A stretch of 6,189 nt of DNA from Methanosarcinales archaeon (GCA_030672605.1 DAOVGE010000216.1:1-6189), one strand, 5' to 3'; shown: positions 1-5,778, counted from the first letter of the stretch. A program made the numbers and translations. Notes: generated by a model not told the origin, from the sequence alone.

Positions 1-489
1 TAGATGAATTATTACCTCTGGTTGTTGTTCACTCAGATATCCCATAACATCGTGAACGCTATACAATGAGGGACCCCCAAAACATGCCTCCTGGAGTTTT
101 TTCCAGTCAGTGTCTGTCCAGAAAGTCTCCAGCAGGAAGAAATATCTCTCTGTGAGCTGCAATTCCCCATACGCCTGAAGACGTTCGGTCGGTTCCAGAA
201 CCAATCTGCTGCCTTGTCCGGAAACTTTCCGGAACAATTTCCCAGCCAGAACCAGATGATAAAACAGATGCAACAGTGGATACACACTCTGGCTGGTTCG
301 TGGGGTAGTATCCGGGAGCGGATGAGTCATCTCCTGATTCAGTTCATATAAGTCTCTTCCGGATAGGAACTCATTAGCACGGGTTAAGACAATGCGGTGT
401 GTACTTAAGTATCGGGTAAACGTGGCAAAATCCCGCAGAAGTGGCGTGGGTTCTGTTTCGGTTATGGCAAAAACAGGTAATTTGGACAT
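1..489 (-). CDS. Partial protein, resembles N-terminal region of pRiA4b ORF-3-like (IS1096 TnpR-like) proteins
   Basis: The minus strand is open from an ATG at 489 to the window edge, giving 163 residues with no stop; the gene continues outside. The start follows AAAGGAAG (496-503) at good spacing. The protein begins MSKLPVFAITETEP. Its middle is aromatic and Leu-rich, with YPLLHLFYHLVLAGKLFRK at about residues 70-88, then RLQAYGELQLTERYFFLLETFW at about 103-124. From memory this pattern resembles the region preceding the pRiA4b ORF-3 domain (PF07929) in some bacterial and archaeal proteins. That domain itself would lie beyond the edge, so the name is tentative. There is no signal peptide and no obvious membrane span. 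Function is unknown; despite the IS1096-derived family name, nothing here shows a transposase. That a gene is present is much surer than the family. Confidence 0.55.
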   Translation of the reverse strand, partial: MSKLPVFAITETEPTPLLRDFATFTRYLSTHRIVLTRANEFLSGRDLYELNQEMTHPLPDTTPRTSQSVYPLLHLFYHLVLAGKLFRKVSGQGSRLVLEPTERLQAYGELQLTERYFFLLETFWTDTDWKKLQEACFGGPSLYSVHDVMGYLSEQQPEVIIHL

Positions 490-673
490 TTCAAACTTCC
501 TTTTAGCTCAACAGTGATATTCATGGCAGTCCATTTTAAGCTTTTACAGGCAGGCAATTTCATATAACGTTTTCGGTGTTTGTGAAGTTAGCGTGAGGCT
601 GGATCTGGGCGAAGTGCCGAAGGGATGGAGCCAGATACTCTCAGTCAGGCGATGCCGCAGATAAATCACCCCC

Positions 674-880
674 TCACAGCGATGAGAAATACACCGCTCC
701 CAGTTGGGTTTGTCCATGTTCGGACAATTCGACTTCGTCCATGCTTCGAATCCCACATCCGGGGCAGATTATATTCTTTTCAAAACGAGGACGTTCTTGC
801 TTCGGCGGAAACGAAATTTTTCCTACATCACAGTCGAAATATCTCTTGCATCCTGTGCATTTGAAATTGAGCTCTGTCAT
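674..880 (-). CDS. Small zinc-ribbon protein, 68 aa
   Basis: The frame has upstream in-frame ATGs (913, 910, 907 and 895), but the ATG at 880 is preceded by AAGGTGGT (885-892) at 4-nt spacing, so it is the preferred start (MTELNFKCTGCKRYF). Two CxxC knuckles are visible, C8-x2-C11 and C39-x2-C42 (CPGC), separated by 27 residues, with an extra C18. This is a typical zinc-ribbon (rubredoxin-like) layout. The tail after the second knuckle is about 26 residues, acidic at first, ending VYFSSL. The protein is cytosolic, with no signal peptide or membrane span. I do not recognise a named family. Zinc or iron binding is inferred from the cysteine pairs; the role could be nucleic-acid binding or protein interaction. 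It lies 150 nt downstream of the DUF3795 gene on the same strand and probably has its own promoter. Confidence 0.7.
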   Translation of the reverse strand: MTELNFKCTGCKRYFDCDVGKISFPPKQERPRFEKNIICPGCGIRSMDEVELSEHGQTQLGAVYFSSL

Positions 881-923
881 TTTTACCACCTTCATAGCTG
901 CACTCATCATCATTTCTTACATT

Positions 924-930
924 GGATAAA
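924..930 (-). promoter_or_regulatory. Possible TATA-like element for the zinc-ribbon gene
   Basis: The minus strand reads TTTATCC here, in an AT-rich stretch. The expected start point about 25-28 nt downstream (near 901) would leave a 20-nt leader containing the SD site before the ATG at 880. Archaeal TATA elements are degenerate, so this is only suggestive. The surrounding gap (881-1030) holds nothing else I can support. Confidence 0.25.
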
Positions 931-1030
931 CATTCCCGCTTTCCAGCATCCTTATATCCCCTATGGGTTCTTGGTTTCAATCGTGCTTGCTGTTCCTCCG
1001 GAAACTATCCAAAAACCTGTTCTATTGTTT

Positions 1031-1576
1031 TCATGTTTTATCCAGATTAACATCAGCCTTTATAGCTAAATCTTTGATCAGCGATTTCAAAATCTTTGCT
1101 TTTGATTTCATATCGGGTGTATCTGCTTTTTCACTTGAAAGTTTCTTATCTGCTTCGTTCATTGCCTCGTTGATCAACTCAATCGACATTCTTGCACATA
1201 CTTTACAGTAAAAACTCATTGATCGTCCTTCATTATAATTCTGGAGCAATCCTTCCAACAATATTTGCCTCTGTCTTTGTTCTTCTAACCACTTTTCCAA
1301 ACCAACTTCTTTGATCTGATGTAAATTATCAGTAGCAGGGATCCATTCTGCGACTTTTCTCCTTAAAAAGATGTCACAGTAGTAAACATCCTTACACTCA
1401 GCGCAGGTATCATACACATGTTTTTTCACACAACATCTGTAAATGCTACACCAATCGTGCTGTTCTCCCACTCTGCAACCAATACACCTGCTTGGTGCTT
1501 TTGACTGGTACTTGGTACATAACCCACAATATAGCCCGCAGCACCCGATAAGCTTCTCTGTTTCGTTATTTTTCAT
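1031..1576 (-). CDS. DUF3795 family Cys-rich protein, 181 aa
   Basis: The protein opens with the DUF3795 (PF12675) signature: GCCGLYCGLC at residues 11-20, then KAPSRCIGC (26-34), WCSIYRCC (42-49) and DTCAECKDVYYC (56-67). There are 14 cysteines in total, 12 of them before residue 68 and a last pair, YCKVC, at 123-127. Such spacing suggests bound zinc or an iron-sulfur cluster, but this is not shown for the family as far as I know. The second half (82-171) is charged and probably helical (EVGLEKWLEEQRQRQ, LLQNYNEGRSMSFYCK), and matches the longer archaeal versions rather than the short domain alone. The ATG at 1576 is preceded by GGGAGGAAG (1583-1591). The gene starts 52 nt after the end of the reductase gene on the same strand, so it may be co-transcribed. 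It appears complete, and its biochemical role is unknown. Confidence 0.85.
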   Translation of the reverse strand: MKNNETEKLIGCCGLYCGLCTKYQSKAPSRCIGCRVGEQHDWCSIYRCCVKKHVYDTCAECKDVYYCDIFLRRKVAEWIPATDNLHQIKEVGLEKWLEEQRQRQILLEGLLQNYNEGRSMSFYCKVCARMSIELINEAMNEADKKLSSEKADTPDMKSKAKILKSLIKDLAIKADVNLDKT

Positions 1577-1628
1577 TATTTGCTTCCTCCCATCCTATAC
1601 ACATTTTCTTTCCCGGACAAACCATATT

Positions 1629-2822
1629 TCACCCCATCCGCCTTTGCATCCCCTGAAGCAGCCGCTTCACAGCATCGGGAAGCTGCCCCCGCTGGAGCGC
1701 CTTCATGTGCGCAGGTGATACCATATTCATGACCGCGGTCATCATCGAATCTGACCGCATCATGCCATCCATCAGCTTTCGCACATAGACTGATGTCGTG
1801 ATCTGCATCCCGATCTCGCTCCGCCATCTCGACTCGTACGCATCGACTGTGCAGCTTCCGTTCACAACGTCCGCCGCAGTCTCGCCTGCAATCTTCCCTG
1901 CAACCATCGCAGTCGGGATCCCGCCGCCGTTTGTCGCAATCAGGTGCCCGGCGGCATCACCCGCGATCATAACGTTTCCTGCGCACGTCCTTGCAGGAGC
2001 GCCCCCTACCGGAACCATTCCCGCTATAACTGATGTGACCCTCCCTCCCCTCAATTTCTCGCTTGCAATCGGATGCTCTTCTATGAAACGATGCAGATAA
2101 TCCCGAAACGTAACACCGGGCTCGCACATCGCTTTTCTGATGCCCATCCCGACGTTTGCAGAAGTCCCCCCGTGCGGCACGATCCATGCGTACCCACCCG
2201 GCACAAAGTTCCTGCCAAAGTGCATCTCGATAGCCTCGTTGTCGATCTCAACCCCGGTCATGTCATAAGCTATGGCGTGAGCGACGCCCATCGGATCGTC
2301 CTCGACTCCGGGAAGCCCTGCTGCTTTTGCCACAATCGAGGAGGGTCCGTCCGCACCGATGATCACATCAGCAGTGATTGTGTGGCTGCCCCACATTCCG
2401 GCAATCTCAATTGAGTTGCCGTCGATTGCGGTAACCCTCGTTCCGATGCGAAGATCTGCGCCTGCGCTGACCGCTCGTTCTGCAAGATACTGATCGAATC
2501 GCTTCCGATCGAGCACATTGGCATCGACATCGAACTCTTTGGAGTCGCCGGTCGCCGCAATGAACCGCTGGCACTTTGTCTCGGTGTAGATGCAGCTCGC
2601 AGGATAATGGAAGGTGTCCGGAAGACCTGCGTCCGGCATCAACTCCTCGAGTTCGTCGTACTTCGGGAGAAAGCCTGCGCACTGCACAGGCGCTCCAATC
2701 GTCTTTTTCTTATCAATTAGAATCGTGCTTGCATCTTCTGCCGCGTATCGTGCCGCAGTTGCACCGCATGGTCCTGCGCCGATGATTGCGACATTGTAGT
2801 GGGAGTCAGGGTTATGGTTCAT
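1629..2822 (-). CDS. Geranylgeranyl reductase family FAD-dependent oxidoreductase
   Basis: This 397-residue flavoprotein has the full set of GGR/p-hydroxybenzoate hydroxylase-fold motifs. VAIIGAGPCGATAARYAAE (11-29) is the dinucleotide fold; ILIDKKKTIGAPVQCAG (34-50) follows, with the PxxC segment common in archaeal GGRs. VIIGADGPSS (153-162) is the DG motif, YAWIVPHG (211-218) a variant of the YxWxFP substrate-site motif, and VMIAGDAAGHLIATNGGGIPTAM (284-306) the second FAD-binding segment. Enzymes of this family reduce double bonds of digeranylgeranylglycerophospholipids in membrane lipid synthesis, using reduced ferredoxin or a similar donor. Many archaea carry several paralogs, some acting on isoprenoid quinones or unknown substrates, so the substrate is not certain. 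The ATG at 2822 has GAGGTGA (2829-2835) six bases upstream, a near-perfect match to the 16S tail. Length is normal and there is no sign of damage. Confidence 0.88.
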   Translation of the reverse strand: MNHNPDSHYNVAIIGAGPCGATAARYAAEDASTILIDKKKTIGAPVQCAGFLPKYDELEELMPDAGLPDTFHYPASCIYTETKCQRFIAATGDSKEFDVDANVLDRKRFDQYLAERAVSAGADLRIGTRVTAIDGNSIEIAGMWGSHTITADVIIGADGPSSIVAKAAGLPGVEDDPMGVAHAIAYDMTGVEIDNEAIEMHFGRNFVPGGYAWIVPHGGTSANVGMGIRKAMCEPGVTFRDYLHRFIEEHPIASEKLRGGRVTSVIAGMVPVGGAPARTCAGNVMIAGDAAGHLIATNGGGIPTAMVAGKIAGETAADVVNGSCTVDAYESRWRSEIGMQITTSVYVRKLMDGMMRSDSMMTAVMNMVSPAHMKALQRGQLPDAVKRLLQGMQRRMG

Positions 2823-2930
2823 TTCGGGTCACCTCACGTGTTATTCTATCGTATCGCATTGTCGCACCTTGCACTTGCCCCCTCCGCTCTCTCGAAATTT
2901 CCAAACTCCGCTCGTGCGTTTGTTTCCGGA

Positions 2931-3206
2931 TCAATTCGCCTCATGATTCTCCCCTCGTATTCGCAACCATTGCTCAACAATTTCCTGATGCCACAACAGT
3001 ATCGCCCAGATTATCCACACGACAATCAACGCAATTCCAATCAGCACCCCAATAATGTTGTTGTGGCTGAAATGATACGCGTTCAGCGTTTGGGCAATAG
3101 CACACGATATTCCAAGAACCCATGCGACAATCGCCCACTTCGAGGGTCTTTTGTTCATTCCGATAATCGTCCCGTGGTTTTTACGTGGATCAAATCCTTG
3201 TTGCAT
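2931..3206 (-). CDS. Small integral membrane protein, two predicted helices
   Basis: This short hypothetical has two clear hydrophobic segments, WAIVAWVLGISCAIAQTL and IIGVLIGIALIVVWIIWAILLW, joined by a polar loop (NAYHFSHNN). It ends in a charged, probably cytoplasmic tail (HQEIVEQWLRIRGENHEAN). The start is uncertain. An ATG at 3206 gives 91 aa, but its only SD-like GAAGG lies one base away. An upstream TTG at 3221 has no SD. An inner ATG at 3158 (MNKRPSKWAIV, 75 aa) puts basic residues directly before the first helix but also lacks an SD. I chose 3206 as the longest ATG form. I recognise no family. The gene is transcribed divergently from the cobalamin operon and sits 108 nt upstream of the reductase gene, so a shared function with either is not evident. 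Confidence 0.6.
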   Translation of the reverse strand: MQQGFDPRKNHGTIIGMNKRPSKWAIVAWVLGISCAIAQTLNAYHFSHNNIIGVLIGIALIVVWIIWAILLWHQEIVEQWLRIRGENHEAN

Positions 3207-3260
3207 GCCTTCGCATGACAAGTATAAACATCTTATGCAGCATCCCCTGTTACAATCCCA

Positions 3261-3271
3261 ATAAATTTATA
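3261..3271. promoter_or_regulatory. Palindromic TATA-like element in the divergent intergenic region
   Basis: The ten bases ATAAATTTAT at 3261-3270 are a perfect palindrome, and the adjoining base extends it to TTTATA (3266-3271) on the plus strand. Read rightwards, a start point about 27 nt from the element centre falls at 3295-3296, on the ATG of the leader frame before cbiL. Read leftwards, transcription would begin near 3236-3240, ahead of the membrane protein gene. It is the only strong TATA candidate between the two divergent genes. The promoter role is inferred from composition and spacing. Confidence 0.45.
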
Positions 3272-3295
3272 CCACCCAGAGACAAGTCAATAATT

Positions 3296-3367
3296 ATGAA
3301 GACAATTACACTCCACTTTCCGAACACGATGAATACGAATGAACAAGACGGGGAGAAACGATGCTGA
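3296..3367 (+). CDS. Possible leader peptide (uORF) of the cbi operon, 23 aa
   Basis: A short frame beginning MKTITLHFPNTMNTNEQ starts at the expected transcription start of the TATA-like element at 3266-3271, as in leaderless archaeal mRNAs. It has no SD of its own. It reads through the cbiL SD (GGGGAG, 3350-3355), and its TGA (3365-3367) lies just inside cbiL, overlapping that gene by seven bases in another frame. Translating it would bring ribosomes onto the cbiL start, or mask it, so a coupling or attenuation role is conceivable. No coding signature beyond position supports it; it may simply be leader RNA. Confidence 0.25.
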   Translation: MKTITLHFPNTMNTNEQDGEKRC

Positions 3368-4026
3368 TCGGACTTGGACTCGGACCCGGCGACCCTGAAC
3401 TGCTGACGCTGAAGGCGGTGAGAATACTGAAAGAGAGCGACATAGTCTATGTGCCCGGAAAACTCGCTTTAGAACTGGTTTCGCCATACACGGATGCCGA
3501 GATTCTAGATTTTCCGATGACGCACGACAAAACCACGCTGGACACGACCATCAGTAGTAACGCAGATGTCGTTTCCGCCGAAGCCAGACACAAGCTGGTC
3601 GCATTCGGGCTGATCGGCGACCCCAACTTCTTTTCGACGTTCACCCGCCTGAAGAGGCGGATACGTGAGAAATATCCGGATATTATAATTAAAACCGTCC
3701 CCGGAATTAGTTCGATCACTGCGTTCGCATCAAGAACCGGCGCTGGCATCGACCGCTCGTTTATAGTCAGCGATGGCTCGCCTGTCACAACAAAAATCGT
3801 GTTGAAGGCGCGGAGACCAAAAAGGATCAGAGATGATCTGGTCAAGGAAGGTTACAGTAATTTTATCTTTGCTGAGAAGCTCTTCTCTGATGCGGAGCGG
3901 GTAACCGATGATATCCCGGATACGGGGGATTATTTCAGTATTCTGCATGCGAGCAAGAAGAATGAGAAGAATGGTGTGAATGGGCTGAATGAGATGAATA
4001 AGATGAAGAGCCAGGAGGGGCAATAA
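3361..4026 (+). CDS. cbiL: Cobalt-factor II C20-methyltransferase CbiL
   Basis: CbiL uses S-adenosylmethionine to methylate C20 of cobalt-factor II (cobalt-precorrin-2), an early step of the anaerobic cobalamin pathway in the cytoplasm. The tetrapyrrole methylase fold is evident: GLGPGDPELLTLKAVRIL (6-23), AFGLIGDPNFFSTFTRL (81-97), typical of archaeal CbiL, and KTVPGISSITAF (111-122), part of the SAM/substrate site. The core ends around DTGDYFSILHA (187-197). After it comes an unusual Asn/Lys/Glu/Met-rich tail of about 24 residues built from repetitive DNA. At 221 aa the length is otherwise normal. The ATG at 3361 follows GGGGAG (3350-3355) at 5-nt spacing. The stop shares one base with the cbiF start (TAATG), and the tail DNA supplies the cbiF SD. 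Confidence 0.92.
   Translation: MLIGLGLGPGDPELLTLKAVRILKESDIVYVPGKLALELVSPYTDAEILDFPMTHDKTTLDTTISSNADVVSAEARHKLVAFGLIGDPNFFSTFTRLKRRIREKYPDIIIKTVPGISSITAFASRTGAGIDRSFIVSDGSPVTTKIVLKARRPKRIRDDLVKEGYSNFIFAEKLFSDAERVTDDIPDTGDYFSILHASKKNEKNGVNGLNEMNKMKSQEGQ
3955..4010 (+). repeat. Imperfect GAATGR-type low-complexity repeat in the 3' end of cbiL
   Basis: The stretch consists of repeated short units around AATGAG, AATGGT, AATGGG, AATGAG and AATAAG, with no C after the first leucine codon region apart from one. It encodes the polar tail KKNEKNGVNGLNEMNKMK of CbiL. It looks like expansion by replication slippage, not conserved protein. Confidence 0.6.
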
Positions 4027-4742
4027 TGCCAGAAAAAGTCTATTTCGTGGGTGCAGGACCCGGCGACCCGAAGCTGATCACGCTTCGAGGAAAGGAACTG
4101 CTCGAGAGTGCCGATCTCGTGATCTACACCGGTTCGCTCGTCGATCCCGCTATTGCGGCGTACAGCCGCGGGGAAGCCATCAACAGTTACGGGCTCAGCC
4201 TTGATGAACTGACCGATCTCATGGTGGGCGCAGTTGGCAGCGGAAAACATGTCGTTCGGCTGCACACGGGGGACCCATCACTCTACGGCGCGATATGCGA
4301 GCAGATCGCAGCGCTGAAGAGTCATGATATCGGTGTTGAGATCATCCCGGGGGTGTCATCGATCTTTGCCGCATCAGCCGCACTCAAAACACAACTCACG
4401 CTCTCGGGAGTCACAGAGACTTTGATCATAACCCGCCCGGCTGGCGAAACGCTCGAATCCGACTCGATACGAGAGCTCTCAAAACACGGCGCAACGATGG
4501 CGATATTCCTGGGCACAAGCAAGATCGATGAGATCATGGAAAAAGTTTCATATCCAAGGGAGACGCCGGTTGCAGTTGTATACCGTGCATCGTGGCAGGA
4601 CGAGCAGATAATCCGTGGCACGGTCGCAGACATCGCAGAGAAGGTAAGAGCGGCTGGCATAGAGCGATCAGCCATGATTCTGATCGGCGATGTTGTGCAT
4701 CCGAAGAGTTTCAGGAGGTCACACCTATACGGATCGCAGTGA
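4026..4742 (+). CDS. cbiF: Cobalt-precorrin-4 C11-methyltransferase CbiF
   Basis: CbiF transfers a methyl group from S-adenosylmethionine to C11 of cobalt-precorrin-4, giving cobalt-precorrin-5A. Motifs in order: VYFVGAGPGDPKLITLRG (5-22), LVIYTGSLV (31-39), characteristic of CbiF/CobM, VVRLHTGDPSLYGAICEQ (76-93), EIIPGVSSIFAASAALKTQLT (105-125) in the active site, and EQIIRGTVADI (193-203), typical near the C-terminus. The 238-residue length is close to normal for the family. AGGAGGGG (4013-4020) lies five bases before the ATG, and the start overlaps the cbiL stop by one base, indicating translational coupling. CbiL and CbiF act two or more steps apart, so other cbi genes must lie elsewhere. 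The 3' end contains the SD and start of cbiG. Confidence 0.93.
   Translation: MPEKVYFVGAGPGDPKLITLRGKELLESADLVIYTGSLVDPAIAAYSRGEAINSYGLSLDELTDLMVGAVGSGKHVVRLHTGDPSLYGAICEQIAALKSHDIGVEIIPGVSSIFAASAALKTQLTLSGVTETLIITRPAGETLESDSIRELSKHGATMAIFLGTSKIDEIMEKVSYPRETPVAVVYRASWQDEQIIRGTVADIAEKVRAAGIERSAMILIGDVVHPKSFRRSHLYGSQ
4713..4719 (+). promoter_or_regulatory. Perfect SD (AGGAGGT) setting the cbiG start
   Basis: AGGAGGT inside the end of cbiF is the strongest SD in the window. Seven bases after it, at the optimal distance, the codon in the CbiG frame is ATA (4727-4729). The first GTG in that frame (4739) is 19 bases away, and no ATG lies between the SD and the conserved coding sequence. Confidence 0.7.
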
Positions 4743-5080
4743 TATCCTTTGAGCGAAATCGGGCGGTTGCGGAGCGTGTCGCGGGTTTCGTCGGCGGAGA
4801 TGTGATCTGGTACTCGGATTCTGCGTTTTCCCAAGCCTTTTCTCAGGATTCGGGGTATGATGCGATCATCGCGATCATGTCCTGCGGGATTGCGGTCAGG
4901 ATGATTGCGCCGTTTCTGCGGAGCAAATGGACCGATCCTGCTGTCGTTGTCGTTGACTGTGCGCTCAGGCATGCAATCGCAGTCACTGGCGGGCATCATG
5001 GCGCAAACGAGATTGCAACAAGGCTCGAGGTGCTTGGTGCGGACCCGGTGATCACGAATGCGAGCGAGGTTGTGAAGTGA
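4727..5080 (+). CDS. cbiG: CbiG N-terminal domain protein, stand-alone, apparent AUA start
   Basis: CbiG opens the delta-lactone of cobalt-precorrin-5A and releases acetaldehyde, directly after the CbiF step. From the proposed start the protein has 117 residues: RIAVISFERN (2-11), the segment YDAIIAIMSCGIAVRMIAPFL (44-64), DPAVVVVD (70-77) and AVTGGHHGANEIATRL (85-100), all hallmarks of the CbiG N-terminal domain (PF11760). The frame then stops after ITNASEVVK. The central and C-terminal domains found in full-length CbiG (more than 300 aa) are missing and not recognisable downstream. Frame and SD point to an ATA start in place of an expected ATG. The alternatives are GTG at 4739, which would remove the first beta-strand residues, or an upstream in-frame ATG at 4592 with no SD and a non-CbiG extension. 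It overlaps cbiF by 16 bases. It is either a split-gene subunit or a remnant. Confidence 0.8.
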   Translation: MRIAVISFERNRAVAERVAGFVGGDVIWYSDSAFSQAFSQDSGYDAIIAIMSCGIAVRMIAPFLRSKWTDPAVVVVDCALRHAIAVTGGHHGANEIATRLEVLGADPVITNASEVVK

Positions 5081-5101
5081 GGGTGCGATGATGCTAGTTG
5101 C

Positions 5102-5126
5102 AACTCGTGGCAGTCCCAGCCGAGTT
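5102..5126 (+). terminator. Stem-loop downstream of cbiG, possible operon end signal
   Basis: AACTCG (5102-5107) pairs with CGAGTT (5121-5126) across a 13-nt loop in which TGG and CCA can extend the stem. It lies about 20 nt after the cbiG stop and overlaps a 10-bp palindrome, AGTTGCAACT (5096-5105). No U-run follows, so a classical terminator is doubtful. Confidence 0.2.
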
Positions 5127-5197
5127 CTGTCGGATTAAAGGTTCTTCGCTGCTTTATGGGCGACGCGGACGTCTCTGCTGTCAAACGAGACAGTATT

Positions 5198-5322
5198 AGA
5201 CTTGTTGCGATATAAAATCCTATGAAATGCTGCCTTATATGGCGTCTATTACTCCGTGCATATCGCTCCTTTTCACGGATATCCGTTCTCCGGGCTTTTC
5301 TAAGTTATTTCGCAACAGGTCT
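5198..5322. mobile_element. MITE-like element: 125 bp, 18-bp inverted repeats, ATT flanks
   Basis: The left end reads AGACTTGTTGCGATATAA (5198-5215). The right end, on the minus strand from 5322, reads AGACCTGTTGCGAAATAA: 16 of 18 bases match. Both outer flanks are ATT (5195-5197 and 5323-5325) in direct orientation, as expected of a 3-bp target duplication. No transposase is encoded inside; the interior carries a 12-bp palindrome, ACGGATATCCGT (5275-5286). This fits a non-autonomous derivative of an insertion sequence with TGTTGCG-type ends, whose full-length relative would be elsewhere in the genome. The repeat is seen directly; mobility is inferred, and no second copy is in the window. Confidence 0.55.
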
Positions 5323-5445
5323 ATTGCATGTGCCGAATTGGTGTTGTCACGCTGCTCGATGCCAGAACAAGAACGTTACCCCTGCAATGCCGCAGACGCT
5401 TCAGATTTTGACATTGCGCCCCCTCTGTCTGACCACTTCCCCCCA

Positions 5446-5601
5446 TCAGTCTGCCACAGAACTCTGCACCACATCCCGCATCACAACCAGCAAACCAAGC
5501 CATTCTTCTGCTGCAAACTGATTCATTGCTTGCATAACTCGCTCGTGAATCTTGTGTCGATTCGCTATTTGAGCCGCACAATCAGGATGCTGTGGTGGAG
5601 T
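5446..5601 (-). pseudogene. Possible decayed coding fragment, unidentified
   Basis: After the TAA at 5602-5604 the same minus frame is open for 51 codons and reads like protein, including HKIHERVMQAMNQFAAEEW and LGLLVVMRDVV, an amphipathic helical pattern, before a TGA at 5446. An inner ATG at 5535 has no good SD. I recognise no family. It might be a remnant of a gene whose flanks were lost together with the PIN module next to it, or chance. Confidence 0.15.
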
Positions 5602-5626
5602 TTACAACGAAGCCATATACACCTCG

Positions 5627-5778
5627 TTATCCGACGTGTGTACCGATCTTCTGTTTTTGCAAATTGCCATATTTTTCTTCGAGTTCACAAAGAAATCCTT
5701 CGCGATCGGATAAATACTCTTCACCCAATTCTTTACGAATTTTTCGCTGAAATTCCACAGCATCAAATTTCTTTTCAT
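5627..5778 (-). pseudogene. Small partner (antitoxin-like) of the PIN module, frameshifted at its start
   Basis: The minus frame ending at 5627 encodes EKKFDAVEFQRKIRKELGEEYLSDREGFLCELEEKYG, about 49 residues: acidic, helical and close in style to short proteins that follow PIN-domain genes. A strong SD, GGGAGGT (5784-5790), precedes an ATG at 5778-5776, but that ATG is in a different frame (MKRNLMLWNF, ending at 5602), which does not look like real protein. One extra G after the ATG would give MEKKFDAVEF in the good frame and would also let the PIN frame stop normally a few codons later (IHGKEI). I therefore infer a one-base deletion at the start codon. A functional form using a non-standard start cannot be excluded. 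The antitoxin role rests on position and general resemblance only. Confidence 0.45.

Larger units (their letters stand above)
5081..5626. other. Gene-poor strip between the cbi operon and the PIN remnant
   Basis: I see no convincing gene here. The strip holds the stem-loop after cbiG, a second small hairpin (CTGTC at 5178-5182 with GACAG at 5189-5193), the inverted-repeat element at 5198-5322, and one minus-strand stretch (5446-5601) that reads like a protein fragment. The longer frames on either strand have compositions rich in Cys, Ser, His and Arg and no recognisable motif, and look spurious. Confidence 0.5.

Noticed and set aside
470..532. Minus-strand MNITVELKGSLK, which resembles the start of MoaD/ThiS-like proteins
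   Set aside because: The frame stops after 20 codons and overlaps the SD and start of the left-edge gene; the likeness covers only about 12 residues and is probably chance.
544..756. 70-codon minus frame downstream of the zinc-ribbon gene
   Set aside because: It begins inside the zinc-ribbon gene in another frame, lacks an SD and has a composition (Ser/Thr/Leu/His) without motifs. The 490-673 gap holds nothing else I can support.
3281..3360. Cobalamin riboswitch upstream of cbiL
   Set aside because: The leader would be only about 65 nt, with no B12-box-like sequence or extended pairing.
4322..4999. 225-codon minus-strand frame opposite cbiF/cbiG
   Set aside because: Shadow of well-supported cobalamin genes, with no recognisable motif.
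5081..5136. Short plus frame MMLVATRGSPSRVLSD after the cbiG stop, considered as a CbiG continuation
   Set aside because: It has no resemblance to the CbiG central domain and stops after 16 codons.
4996..5184. Minus frame with RRTFNPTELGWDCHELQ after cbiG
   Set aside because: It seemed vaguely familiar as a repeated phrase, but it overlaps the cbiG end antisense and I cannot name a family. It may instead reflect a repeated non-coding DNA element.
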